A DNA stretch of 64,000 bases from assembly GCA_031416415.1 (NCBI GenBank), contig JANOTP010000083.1, positions 25,450-89,449 of the forward strand, read 5' to 3'. The translations under genes and the position numbers were made by a program. The DNA comes from JANYCO01 sp031416415. GTDB lineage: Bacteria; Bacteroidota; Bacteroidia; Cytophagales; Cytophagaceae. This document shows, one piece after another, positions 46,243-56,500 of this stretch (the first letter of the stretch is position 1; each line of letters starts with the position of its first letter). Below the pieces are notes generated by a model. That model was not told where the DNA came from and did no database searches. It saw only the letters and a program-made list of their open reading frames with translations.

Positions 46243-47804
46243 TGAATTTAAATTATATACTACTCCAAGCCATTGCTGGTCCAAATTATTTGTCCGTAAG
46301 TATGTTTGTCCTTTTTGTTGCCATCACACTTTACATTACTTATTGGGCTGCAAAAAAAACAAAAACTACTTCTGAATTTTATGCTGCAGGCAGAAGCGTT
46401 ACTGGTTTTCAAAATGGCCTAGCATTGGCAGGAGACTATATGAGTGCTGCATCTTTTCTTGGCATCGCAGGCATGGTGGCACTCAACGGCTACGATGGAT
46501 TGATTTATTCTATTGGCTTCTTAGTCGGTTGGCCATTAATTATGTTTCTCATTGCGGAACCTTTGCGCAACTTAGGAAAATATACTTTTGCCGATGTAGT
46601 AGCTTTTCGCTTACAACAAAAACCTATTCGTATCGCTTCCGCAACGGGTTCGCTCATGACCATAACTTTTTACCTCATTGCGCAGATGGTAGGTGCTGGA
46701 GGATTGATCAGTAAATTGTTTGCACTACCCTACGAATATTCCATTTTCATTGTTGGCATCGTAATGACTACTTATGTATTGTTTGGTGGAATGCTTGCCA
46801 CCACTTGGGTACAAATCATAAAAGCTATTTTACTTCTTGGAGGCGCTACTATTATCGTTATTTTAACATTGAAAGAATTCAACTTCAATCCAATTACCTT
46901 ATTTGCAGCAGCTGCTGATAAATATTCAGACAACGTACTCTCACCGGGAAGCTATATAACAAATCCATTTGATGCCATATCGCTGGGACTAGCACTGATG
47001 CTTGGTACAGCTGGGCTTCCACATATCTTAATGCGTTTCTATACCGTACCTGATGCGAAACAAGCAAGAAAGTCTGTATTTGTCGCAACAGGTTTTATCG
47101 GATATTTCTATATCCTTACGTTTATCATTGGTTTTGGTGCTATGGTTTTAGTAGGTAGAGATATCATATCAAGTGGTGGTACCGATAAAAGTGGAAACAT
47201 GGCAGCTCTTATGCTTGCTAACGTAACTGGTGGATCAGGTTTTATGGGTTTCATTGCAGCAGTAGCTTTTGCAACAATCCTTGCAGTAGTAGCAGGGTTG
47301 ACGCTATCTGGCGCTTCTACCATTTCACACGATCTATATGTGAATGTTGTAAAGAAAGGAGTTTCTGACGAAGCAGGAGAAGTAAAGGTAGCAAGAATCG
47401 CCACTATTGGACTTGGTATTTTATCAATTCTACTAGGTCTTATTTTCAAAGGTCAGAACGTAGCATTCATGGTTGGTTTGGCTTTTTCAATAGCAGCAAG
47501 TGCTAATTTCCCCGCCTTACTTTTATCTATCCTATGGAAAAATTTCACAACAAAAGGTGCTGTGGCAAGCATAGTAACAGGAGCATCGCTCTCGCTACTA
47601 CTGATTATACTAAGCCCTACGGTGTGGGTCGATCTTTTTAAATTTGAAGAAGCCATTTTCCCATTAAAAAATCCCGCAATCGTTTCATTGCCATTGGCAT
47701 TTTTAAACGGCTATATTTTCTCAAAACTATTTAAGGAAAAAGAAGCCGCAGAGAAATTTGAATCAGAAAAAATTAGAACTTATTTGGGAGTTGGGTCGGA
47801 ATAA
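46242..47804 (+). CDS. actP: cation/acetate symporter
   Basis: A 520-aa sodium:solute symporter (SSS family) with about 13 transmembrane helices. The conserved segments SEFYAAGRSVTGFQNGLALAGDYMSAASFLG and GTAGLPHILMRFYTVPDAKQARKSV match the ActP/YjcG branch. It is expected to import acetate or another short monocarboxylate with Na+ or H+. Coupled to the DUF485 gene upstream. Two tiny opposite-strand genes follow. Confidence 0.9.
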   Translation: MNLNYILLQAIAGPNYLSVSMFVLFVAITLYITYWAAKKTKTTSEFYAAGRSVTGFQNGLALAGDYMSAASFLGIAGMVALNGYDGLIYSIGFLVGWPLIMFLIAEPLRNLGKYTFADVVAFRLQQKPIRIASATGSLMTITFYLIAQMVGAGGLISKLFALPYEYSIFIVGIVMTTYVLFGGMLATTWVQIIKAILLLGGATIIVILTLKEFNFNPITLFAAAADKYSDNVLSPGSYITNPFDAISLGLALMLGTAGLPHILMRFYTVPDAKQARKSVFVATGFIGYFYILTFIIGFGAMVLVGRDIISSGGTDKSGNMAALMLANVTGGSGFMGFIAAVAFATILAVVAGLTLSGASTISHDLYVNVVKKGVSDEAGEVKVARIATIGLGILSILLGLIFKGQNVAFMVGLAFSIAASANFPALLLSILWKNFTTKGAVASIVTGASLSLLLIILSPTVWVDLFKFEEAIFPLKNPAIVSLPLAFLNGYIFSKLFKEKEAAEKFESEKIRTYLGVGSE

Positions 47805-47879
47805 TAAATTATTGGAAAATAAAATTTTTATTGAAATAACACAGAATATTTTTCAAACAAACGTTAGAAAAACTTAATA

Positions 47880-47984
47880 TTATTCCCTACCACCATTTTT
47901 AAATTCACTAAACGTACCAATCACAAGCATTACAAAAGCAATAACTATGGCCGTTGTGGTAAGTAAAAGATCTATATTTTCCAT
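47880..47984 (-). CDS. 34-aa single-pass membrane protein
   Basis: A short frame reading MENIDLLLTTTAIVIAFVMLVIG and then TFSEFKNGGRE. It has one strong hydrophobic helix flanked by charged ends. It begins 1 nt after the stop of the 59-aa gene, so the two are a probable operon. Small subunits with one helix accompany several sodium symporters; given the next-door actP, this could be one, but no named family is recognised. Confidence 0.5.
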   Translation of the reverse strand: MENIDLLLTTTAIVIAFVMLVIGTFSEFKNGGRE

Positions 47985-47985
47985 T

Positions 47986-48165
47986 TTACTTTTGTTTTTT
48001 TAAATGAATATAAATTAGAAGCAAAAGCATTGTTGGAGGCCACAAACCAATAAATATAGCCTTGTCATGGTCTTTTACAATTAAATAATAATATTCCGAT
48101 ACGAATATCATTACAATAGTTATTGCCAATATTACCAATTCAGATTTTTTGAATTTATCTAACAT
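47986..48165 (-). CDS. 59-aa two-helix membrane protein
   Basis: ATG at 48165 gives MLDKFKKSELVILAITIVMI and a second helix GLWPPTMLLLLIYIHLKK. An upstream TTG at 48180 would add five residues. The GLWPPT block in the second helix resembles small proteins found next to transporters in Bacteroidota. It forms a unit with the 34-aa gene and is convergent with actP. Confidence 0.6.
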   Translation of the reverse strand: MLDKFKKSELVILAITIVMIFVSEYYYLIVKDHDKAIFIGLWPPTMLLLLIYIHLKKQK

Positions 48166-48424
48166 AATTTTACTTATCAATAAGTTCCCCCGTCCATTTT
48201 AATATACGTTGAATATAGAAATAATTTAGAACTATTTGTTCAATGATATAGTGAAATAAAATTTATCTTCTCTTCCTCAATTGATTCCGCCTGCTAAAAA
48301 ATTCAGCTCCCATTTTATTGTAAGTACAAAATTCCTTTTTATGTTTATATTTACTAAAGAAGGATAACCATTTGTTGTTACATGTGGCATCCTACAAGAA
48401 ATACTTACTTAAAAATAAACCTTT

Positions 48425-49789
48425 ATGCACCCATACATAAATACCCACAAAGATCGCTTCCTTTCCGAACTCTTTGATTTACTTCGTATCCCCTCTGTTA
48501 GTGCAGATAGCCGACATAAAGATGACCTTAGAAAAACAGCTGAATTTGTAAAAGAACAATTACTTAAGGCTGGAGTAGTAAAAGCCGAGTTGTGCGAAAC
48601 GGCTGGTTTTCCTATTGTTTACGCCGAAAAAATTATTGACAAAAACCTTCCTACCGTTCTGGTATACGGCCATTATGATGTGCAGCCACCTGATCCTTTG
48701 GATTTATGGTTGTCACCGCCTTTCGAACCTGAAATTAGAGACGGAAAGATATTTGCCCGTGGCGCTTGCGATGATAAAGGACAAATGTATATGCATATAA
48801 AAGCATTAGAAATGATGTTGCAGACTACAGGACTTCCCTGCAATGTAAAGTTTATGATTGAAGGAGAAGAAGAAGTTGGCTCTGATAATCTTGGTAAATT
48901 TATAGCCCTTAACAAAGAGAAACTTCAAGCAGATATTATTCTTGTTTCTGACACCAGCATTTTCTCTAACGAAGTCCCTACTATATGTGTGGGGCTCCGA
49001 GGGCTTAGCTATTTAGAGGTAGAAGTAACAGGACCAAATCGCGATCTTCATTCGGGTATGTATGGAGGAGCAGTAGCCAACCCTATCAATATTCTTTGCG
49101 AAATGATTGCTTCACTAAAAGACGAGAACAATCATATTACCCTTCCAGAATTTTACAAAGATGTTATTGAGCTCACTGAAGCCGAGCGAGAAGAACTCAA
49201 CCGTGTACCTTTTGTTATAGAGGACTATAAAAAGGCATTAGACATTCAAGAAGTAGATGGCGAAAAAGGGTATAATACTCTTGAGCGTGTGTCTATTCGT
49301 CCTACCCTTGATGTAAATGGCATTTGGGGAGGCTATATTGGCGAAGGTGCTAAAACAGTATTGCCATCAAAGGCAACTGCAAAAATTTCTATGCGCCTTG
49401 TTCCTAACCAAGATCCCGATAAAATAACTACCCTTTTTACAAATTATTTATTTTCCATAGCACCTCATTCCGTAAAGGTGAAAGTGACACCACATCATGG
49501 AGGTGAACCAGCCTTAACTCCTACTGATTCTATTGCCTTCATGGCAGCCAGTAAAGCATTTGAAGAAGTATGGGGCAAAACACCTATTCCGATGCGCTCG
49601 GGAGGAAGTATTCCCATAGTTAGTCTTTTTGAAAAAGAGCTGGGACTCAAAACAGTTTTAATGGGCTTCGGACTTGACGAAGATGCCATTCATTCGCCTA
49701 ACGAAAGCTATAGAGTAGAAAATTATTATCTTGGCATCGAAACAATTACAGCGTTTTATAAGAATTATGCAAAACTGAGTAGTAAATAG
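48425..49789 (+). CDS. M20-family dipeptidase
   Basis: A 454-aa protein with metal-site motifs YGHYDVQP, ARGACDDKGQMYMH and MIEGEEEVGSDNLG, plus the dimerisation lid domain in the middle, as in carnosinase-like (CNDP) dipeptidases. It hydrolyses dipeptides with a two-metal centre, in the cytosol (no signal peptide). Single gene with a 259-nt upstream gap in which no clear promoter box was found. Confidence 0.92.
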   Translation: MHPYINTHKDRFLSELFDLLRIPSVSADSRHKDDLRKTAEFVKEQLLKAGVVKAELCETAGFPIVYAEKIIDKNLPTVLVYGHYDVQPPDPLDLWLSPPFEPEIRDGKIFARGACDDKGQMYMHIKALEMMLQTTGLPCNVKFMIEGEEEVGSDNLGKFIALNKEKLQADIILVSDTSIFSNEVPTICVGLRGLSYLEVEVTGPNRDLHSGMYGGAVANPINILCEMIASLKDENNHITLPEFYKDVIELTEAEREELNRVPFVIEDYKKALDIQEVDGEKGYNTLERVSIRPTLDVNGIWGGYIGEGAKTVLPSKATAKISMRLVPNQDPDKITTLFTNYLFSIAPHSVKVKVTPHHGGEPALTPTDSIAFMAASKAFEEVWGKTPIPMRSGGSIPIVSLFEKELGLKTVLMGFGLDEDAIHSPNESYRVENYYLGIETITAFYKNYAKLSSK

Positions 49790-49852
49790 GTCCCATGTAA
49801 GGGAATTATTTGCCAAACCATACTGTTTATTGGCAGAATGATATTTCTGTAC

Positions 49853-49860
49853 TATATTTG
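49853..49860 (+). promoter_or_regulatory. -7 box TATATTTG of the dsbD pair
   Basis: Exact TAnnTTTG match 25 nt before the ATG at 49885, predicting a leader of about 20 nt. It supports 49885 over the upstream TTG at 49810. Confidence 0.55.
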
Positions 49861-49884
49861 AACAGATTCAGTAATTATAATTTT

Positions 49885-50568
49885 ATGCGTCTTTTACTAG
49901 TAATTATTTCGTTCCCCATCTTTGTACTTTGCGCTCATGCACAAACGGCGAAACCTATTCGCTGGTCTTTTGCTTTGTCCAAAAACGAAGTAAAACAAGG
50001 TGATATCGTTGAAATAATTATGAAAGCTGAAATTAACAGTGACTGGTATCTTTATTCTTCAGACTTTAGTCCTGAACTTGGCCCCACTGTTAGTTCAATA
50101 ACTTTTACTGAAAATGGCAGTTATAAAACCATAGGAGCACTTAAAGCTATTGGCGCAAAAGAAAAATACGATTCTCTTTGGGAAGGGAAAATAAAATACT
50201 TCGTGAAAACTGGAGAATTCAGACAAAAAGTAAAAATTCTAACTATAAATCCTGTGATTAAAGCAATCTTGAGTTACCAAGTTTGCAGCGATAAAGAAGG
50301 TAAGTGTATTCCATACGATGAAACGATTTCGTTTAACAATTTAAAGGTGATTGCCATGGCAATAGAACCTGATAAACAGGCTGCGGTTGAAGTAAAGGCG
50401 GTTTCAAAAATCGATAATCCTTCGGTAAAAACAACTGTTCCTTCAAAAAGTAATTTGTCAGCATTAGAAGCAGAGAAAGAAAAACTTGTTCAGAAAGACG
50501 GCAAAGGAAATGATATTGCTGTAGATCAATTAAAAAAATTTTCTCAGAAATACGGAGGTGATAAGTGA
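49885..50568 (+). CDS. DsbD N-terminal-like periplasmic protein
   Basis: A 227-aa protein with a signal peptide (MRLLLVIISFPIFVLCAHAQ) and a DsbD-alpha-like Ig-fold domain (about 25-160) with VKQGDIVEIIMKAEINSDWYLYS and a Cys pair in QVCSDKEGKCIPYDE. In E. coli DsbD this domain is fused to the membrane part and passes electrons to periplasmic partners. Here it is separate, followed by a charged tail. Its stop overlaps the GTG start of the membrane part. Confidence 0.85.
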   Translation: MRLLLVIISFPIFVLCAHAQTAKPIRWSFALSKNEVKQGDIVEIIMKAEINSDWYLYSSDFSPELGPTVSSITFTENGSYKTIGALKAIGAKEKYDSLWEGKIKYFVKTGEFRQKVKILTINPVIKAILSYQVCSDKEGKCIPYDETISFNNLKVIAMAIEPDKQAAVEVKAVSKIDNPSVKTTVPSKSNLSALEAEKEKLVQKDGKGNDIAVDQLKKFSQKYGGDK

Positions 50569-52274
50569 AAAGAATTTTATTATTAATTAGTACATTATTT
50601 TTTTTCAATCTTTCTTTTGCACAAACTATTCAGATAGAAAAAACTGAATTAAAAGAAACAGCGAAAAATATTGAGAATCTTGTAAAGAGAGATAGTCTCA
50701 ATTCGTTGATAATTCAGGAGCTTAAGAATAAGTTAGAAGCTAAAGAAGAAATCAGTGTAGTATCTCCGGTGATTATTTCTGAATCTCCTGCAACCGAAAC
50801 AGACGAAGAGTCAATATGGATTTATATTTTCTCTGCCATTGGTCTTGGCTTATTAGCACTTTTAATGCCCTGCGTTTTCCCAATCATTCCAATGACAGTG
50901 ACTTACTTTCTGAAGAACAGTAAGTCAAGAAAAGAAGGAGTAACAAATGCTTTTTTATATGGACTAAGTATTGTTGTAATCTATACCTCAATGGCCGTTA
51001 TTCCTGCATTATTTTTAGGAGAAGATTTTGCCATTGAACTTAGTTCAAATTGGTTTATAAATAGTTTATTCTTTGCCGTATTTATATTATTTGGACTATC
51101 CTTTTTAGGAATGTTTGAAATAACTTTGCCAGCAAGTTTTGTAAACAAGGCAGACAGACTCTCTGAGAAAGGGGGATTTCTAGGAATCTTCTTTATGGCA
51201 TTTACGTTAGTTTTGGTTTCGTTCTCTTGCACCGTACCTTTTGTTAGTAGTGTTATAGTAACAATTGCAAGTGGAAATATTTGGAAACCAATCATAGGAA
51301 TGTTGATTTACTCCATCACCTTTGCAATCCCTTTTGTCTTATTTGCCATTTTCCCAACCTGGTTAAAATCACTTCCCAAATCAGGGAGCTGGATGACCGT
51401 TTTAAAGGTTATTCTTGGTTTTATAGAAATTGGTTTCGCTTTCAAATTTCTAAGTGCAATTGATTTAAGTTATGGATTAGATTTTTTCTCAAGAGATATT
51501 TTCATTGCTATTTGGATAGCCTTAGCTTTTGCTTTAGGATTATACCTGCTAGGCAAAATAATGTTGCCGCATGACGAAGAGGTTAAAAGAATTGGAGTAC
51601 CCCGATTAATGTCTGCTGTGGCTGCTTTTGCCTTTGGTATCTACTTAATACCCGGATTATTTGGCGCTCCTTTGAATTTCCTTTCTGCCATTCTACCTCC
51701 TGCGGATTACCATTCATTTAATCTTAAAGAAATAATAAGAGATGAAGTAAAAACTATAGACTACCGCGATGGAAAAAAGACTTCAACGCTTCCAGAAGAA
51801 CCTCTTTATGGAAATCTCTTAAAACTTCCTCACGGATTGGAAGGATATTTTGACTACGATCAGGCTATGCGTGTAGCTGTAAAACTAGGCAAACCTGTAT
51901 TCATAGACTTTACAGGAAAAAATTGTGGCAACTGTAGAAAAATGGAAAATGATGTTTGGTCAGATCCTGCTGTTTTATCAATTCTTAAAAATGATTTTTT
52001 AGTAGTTGCCTTGTATGCAGATACAAAAAATATTGATCTTCCTGAAACAGAAAATTATGTAGACTCTAAAGGAAATAAAGTCACTAAATTATATAAGAAA
52101 AATCTTGACATCGAATTAAAATTAGGTGATGTAGCACAGCCTTATTATGTATTGCTAAACCCTTTTACAGGGGAAAAACTTGTTAAGAAGTCAATTGGTT
52201 ACGAACCTGACGTAAATAAATTCGTAGAATACCTCGAACAAGGTAAAAAGAATTTTAAATTGTATCAAAAATAA
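50565..52274 (+). CDS. DsbD-type thiol:disulfide interchange protein, membrane and thioredoxin domains
   Basis: A 569-aa protein. Signal peptide and short coiled region (1-70), then an eight-helix DsbD/CcdA-like membrane domain with redox C103 (MPCVFP) and C222 (SCTVPF), and a thioredoxin-like domain with C454 and C457 (CGNC). It carries electrons from cytosolic thioredoxin to periplasmic thiol enzymes or cytochrome c maturation. The N-terminal alpha domain is supplied by the preceding gene; the GTG start overlaps that gene's stop. Confidence 0.92.
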   Translation: MKRILLLISTLFFFNLSFAQTIQIEKTELKETAKNIENLVKRDSLNSLIIQELKNKLEAKEEISVVSPVIISESPATETDEESIWIYIFSAIGLGLLALLMPCVFPIIPMTVTYFLKNSKSRKEGVTNAFLYGLSIVVIYTSMAVIPALFLGEDFAIELSSNWFINSLFFAVFILFGLSFLGMFEITLPASFVNKADRLSEKGGFLGIFFMAFTLVLVSFSCTVPFVSSVIVTIASGNIWKPIIGMLIYSITFAIPFVLFAIFPTWLKSLPKSGSWMTVLKVILGFIEIGFAFKFLSAIDLSYGLDFFSRDIFIAIWIALAFALGLYLLGKIMLPHDEEVKRIGVPRLMSAVAAFAFGIYLIPGLFGAPLNFLSAILPPADYHSFNLKEIIRDEVKTIDYRDGKKTSTLPEEPLYGNLLKLPHGLEGYFDYDQAMRVAVKLGKPVFIDFTGKNCGNCRKMENDVWSDPAVLSILKNDFLVVALYADTKNIDLPETENYVDSKGNKVTKLYKKNLDIELKLGDVAQPYYVLLNPFTGEKLVKKSIGYEPDVNKFVEYLEQGKKNFKLYQK

Positions 52275-52306
52275 CCGATAAACGAACTAGTTAAAATCTA
52301 AGTAAC

Positions 52307-52507
52307 ATGAAACATTTTCTGATTGTAAGTGCTGTAGTATTTTTATCACTAACTGGATTTTCGTCTTGTAAAAAAGCTTATCGCTGCGTTTGTCAAGATG
52401 GCTTAGTTGTGAATCCTTATCAACACAAACTAAACAAATCTGATGCAAATGCTGAAAAAGCAAATTGTGAATTTACACCAGGTTGTGTGTTCGAAAGAGA
52501 TAAATAA
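52307..52507 (+). CDS. small putative lipoprotein
   Basis: A 66-aa protein. The signal sequence ends in LTGFSSCKK, giving a plausible lipobox Cys at about residue 21, so it is likely membrane-anchored by lipid. The mature part has four more Cys (CVC, C and C). Not recognised. It lies 32 nt after the DsbD gene, and its cysteines make an oxidoreductase substrate role possible (inference). Confidence 0.6.
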   Translation: MKHFLIVSAVVFLSLTGFSSCKKAYRCVCQDGLVVNPYQHKLNKSDANAEKANCEFTPGCVFERDK

Positions 52508-52512
52508 TTATA

Positions 52513-53448
52513 ATGAAAGTTTCCATTGTTAGAAAAGCAAAGCTAGAAGATATAGCTTCTGCATCAGGAGTGGAAGTAGTAGATGGCATAATTTATATTC
52601 TTTCTGATGATTCGTCTTGCCTCTATAAAATCAAGCACGACCTTACGCTGCTCGATAAAATTGTGCTGTACAACTCCACAGCTGAAAATCCTGAACACAT
52701 ACCAAAACCTGACAAAGCGGACCTCGAATGTATGGGGCAACTTTCGATCAACGGCTACAAACATTTATTACTTCTGGGCTCTGGCTCTAAAAGCCCACAT
52801 AGAGATAAAGGGTTTCTGGTAAAACTTCCAACCAACTACAACAAAAAACATATAGTATGGGATATGAATTGTACTTCGTTGTACAATCTTCTTCGCAGCC
52901 ACGATGAGATCACTACCAACGGGGAAATTAATCTGGAAGGCCTCGCATTTGGTCAAGAAAAAGTTTACCTGCTTAATAGAGGAAACCCTGCTGGCAGCAT
53001 CAATACATTATTAAGTTTCGGCAAAGCAGAATTTATTGAATATATTCAAGGACACACCGAAGGCATTCCGTTCCCCTCCATTCATCCTATAGAATTACCA
53101 GAACTCTATGGTGTAAAAACAGGCTTTTCGGGGGGTGACATTTTTGACAATCAATTTTGGTTTACTTGTTCAGCCGAAAATACTAGTAATTCCTATGACG
53201 ATGGAGAAGTTAAAGGAAGTATGTTAGGTATCCTTAAAATTAAGGAGGAAAGTAATGGGCGGTATCTTGAAGAAAGAATTCAATTGACCGCTATTACACC
53301 GTTTTTAGAAGATGGACAGCCCTTTTTAGGTAAAATAGAATCTATCTCTATTTATGAAAAAGACAAAGAAAGTGTTTATACTGCTATTGCGGTAACTGAC
53401 AACGATGGTAAACCTTCAGAATTGCTCTTATTAGACATTCAATTATAA
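52513..53448 (+). CDS. DUF6929-like beta-propeller protein
   Basis: A 311-aa protein with repeated beta-strand blocks (GVEVVDGIIYILSDDSSCLYKI, NLEGLAFGQEKVYLLNRGNP, SAENTSNSYDDGEVKGSMLGILKI) like SMP-30/phytase-type propellers and DUF6929 proteins. No signal peptide, so probably cytosolic. Function unknown. Starts 5 nt after the lipoprotein stop, but a joint role is not obvious. Confidence 0.65.
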   Translation: MKVSIVRKAKLEDIASASGVEVVDGIIYILSDDSSCLYKIKHDLTLLDKIVLYNSTAENPEHIPKPDKADLECMGQLSINGYKHLLLLGSGSKSPHRDKGFLVKLPTNYNKKHIVWDMNCTSLYNLLRSHDEITTNGEINLEGLAFGQEKVYLLNRGNPAGSINTLLSFGKAEFIEYIQGHTEGIPFPSIHPIELPELYGVKTGFSGGDIFDNQFWFTCSAENTSNSYDDGEVKGSMLGILKIKEESNGRYLEERIQLTAITPFLEDGQPFLGKIESISIYEKDKESVYTAIAVTDNDGKPSELLLLDIQL

Positions 53449-53522
53449 CTATAATTAAACACCCTTTAAATAAGATTCTAACTTTTTCGTTCTACCTTGG
53501 TAAAACTTACACATTCATTTAT

Positions 53523-53530
53523 TAAATTTG
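53523..53530 (+). promoter_or_regulatory. -7 box TAAATTTG of the AsmA-like gene
   Basis: Exact TAnnTTTG match 26 nt before the ATG at 53556, with TTG at 53497-53499 as possible -33 element. Confidence 0.55.
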
Positions 53531-53555
53531 ATTAAAATTCACTCTATACGTTATT

Positions 53556-56500
53556 ATGAAAAAAGCACTTAAAATTTCAGGGATTGTACTACTTGTTCTT
53601 TTAGTATTATTGTTTACTCTCCCATTTTTATTTAAGGATAAAATAAAAGAAAAACTTGACAGCGAAATCGCTAAGAGTATCAATGCTAAAGTTTTTTATG
53701 ACGCAGACCAATTTAGTCTTACCATTTTCAGAAACTTCCCTAACCTTACACTTTCCCTAGGAAATTTTGGTATGGTAGGAAAAGCAGACGGTTTTGCTGG
53801 AGATACGCTTATGAATGTAAACCAGTTTAAAATTGTACTCGACATAATGAGTGTGATTAACGGTGATAAAATAAAAATCAAGAGTGTCCTTCTTAATCAG
53901 CCTTATATTGTGACCCGATATACTAAAGATGGAAAATTTAGCTGGGACATTACTTTTCCAGACACTGCAACTGTAAAGCCTACCGAAGCTGAAGAGCCTA
54001 GCAAATTTGCAATCAATGTAGAGAAATGGGCTATAGAAGACGGTACTATTATTTATGACGATCCTACCATGCCGGTTTATGCTCGCCTCAATCATTTTGA
54101 TCACAGCGGAAGTGGTGATATATCAGAAGCTATCTACGATATAACTACCTACACAAAATCTCCAGAAGTATTGGTAACATTTGACGGCATTACTTATCTC
54201 AATAAAGTACTTGTGGAAGTAAAAGCAGACATGAACATCAACATGACTGAATCAAAATATACTTTCAAAGACAATGAATTTACAATTAACAATTTCAAAT
54301 TTGGTTTTGATGGAGTCTTAGCTATGCCAGATACTAACATCAGTATGGATATAAAATATGCCGCAAAAGAAACCGCTTTCAAAAATCTGATTTCTCTAGT
54401 ACCATCAATTTTTATGAACGGTTATGAAAACCTTAAAACAGAAGGTATAATTGGTTTTGATGGTTATGCTAAAGGAGTTTACAACGCAGTATCAATGCCT
54501 GCCTTCGCAGTTAATCTAATGGTTAAAGATGCGATGATGCAATATCCTGATTTACCTACTGCAATGAAAAATATCAATATGGATTTGAAAATAGAAAGCA
54601 AAGACGGTGTAATCGACCATACCATTATTGACTTGAAAAAATTCCACGTTGATTTTGGGACAAATCCTATAGATGCAGAAGCCTATGTTAATGGAATGAA
54701 CCCATACGATATTCAAAAAGGCAATTTAAAGGCTCAAGTAAAACTAGAAGAAGTAACTAAAATGTTTCCATTGGATAGTTTAACGCTGAAAGGACTTTTT
54801 GGTATTAACGTTAATGTAAAAGGGAAATATAGTGAAACTCAAATGCCACAAGTAGTTGCTGCTGCTACTCTGAAAGATGGTTACGTAAAGTACGATGGCT
54901 TTGCGGAAGCATTAGAAGAAGTAAACATGAAAGCTTCTGCCAACAGTGATGGTAATATGAAAACATCTTCTGCAATTTTAGAATACCTTAAATTGAAATT
55001 AGACAAAGAGCCTTTTGAACTTTCTGCTAAAGTGCTCAATTTTGATGATCCAAATTATGATGCGATTTTCAAAGGCTCTATTGATCTTGCAAAAATGACA
55101 AAATTATTCCCAATAGAAGGAACTACTCTTAGCGGAAAAGTTATAGCAGACATCAAAACAAAAGGAATAATGTCAGATGTAACTGCGGGAAAATATACCA
55201 ATACCTCTACGAACGGTACGATGGATATTACCAATCTTAACTATGTAAGTGCTGCTGATCTTCCACAAGGATTTGGAATGTCTACCGCTAATTTTGTATT
55301 CACTCCTGAAAAAATAGAAATCAAAAAAATGATTGGTAATGCTGGCAAAAGCGATATAAATGTAAGTGGATATTTTTCTAATTACATGGGTTATTTGTTT
55401 GGCGGAAAAGATACAACCATTCATGGCAGAATGAATTTTAACTCAAAGAAATTTGATGTCAACGAATGGATGACAGAAGATTCAACTGCTCCTGCTGCCA
55501 CTGCTGCTGAAGAGCCTATGACAGTTTTAGAAATTCCTAAAAATATTGACTTTGTTCTTACTTCAAACATCACTACAGTACTCTACGACAATATGACACT
55601 TACTAATATGGTGGGTGATATTATCATGAAAGATGGGATAGCAAGAATGAGTGGAATAAAATTTGGTTTATTGGAAGGTACCGTAGGGATGAATGGAACC
55701 TATACTGCAAACAACATAAAAGCTCCTTATTTTGACTTTGATATGGATGTGAAAGAAATTGGTATTAAAGATGCCTTTAAAACATTCAACACCGTTCAAA
55801 AATTAGCTCCTATGGCAGAAAATATGGAAGGTAAATTTTCTACCGTCTTGAAATTAAAAGGAATTCTAGGTCAAGACATGATGCCGATATATAATTTACT
55901 TAATGGACAAGGTGTAATGCTATTGCAGTCTGCCTCTATTAAAGAAAACAAAGTACTAGCTGGTCTTGCTACACTTACTAAAAACAATTCTTTAAATCCA
56001 TTAAATATTAAAGATCTAAAAATTAAATACAAAATAGAAAATGGTAATTTAGTTGTAGATCCTTTTGATTTAAATGCTGGAGATGTTAAAATGAATATTG
56101 GTGGTTCAAATTCCCTTGAAGGAGCTTTAAATTATAAAATTAAAATGGATATGCCTGCTGGTGCAGCGGGTACTGCAGTTAATGGTGCGTTAAGCCAAAT
56201 AACAGGAAAAACAGTTACAGGAAATCAAAACATAAAAATCAACTTTAAAGTTGGAGGTACTGTTACTAAACCTTCTATCACACCAGAAGGAGGATCTGCT
56301 GCCAATGTTGTGAGCGATGTAAAAGAACAACTTGTGGACAAAGCAAAAGAAGAATTAGACAAAGCAAAAGCCGAGGCCGAGGCAAAATTGAAAGCGGAAG
56401 CAGATAAAGCAAAAGCTGAAGCAGAGGCAAGATTGAAATCTGAAGCAGATAAAGTAAAAGCTGAAGCAGAGGCAAAAGCAAAAGCTGAACAAGAAAGATT

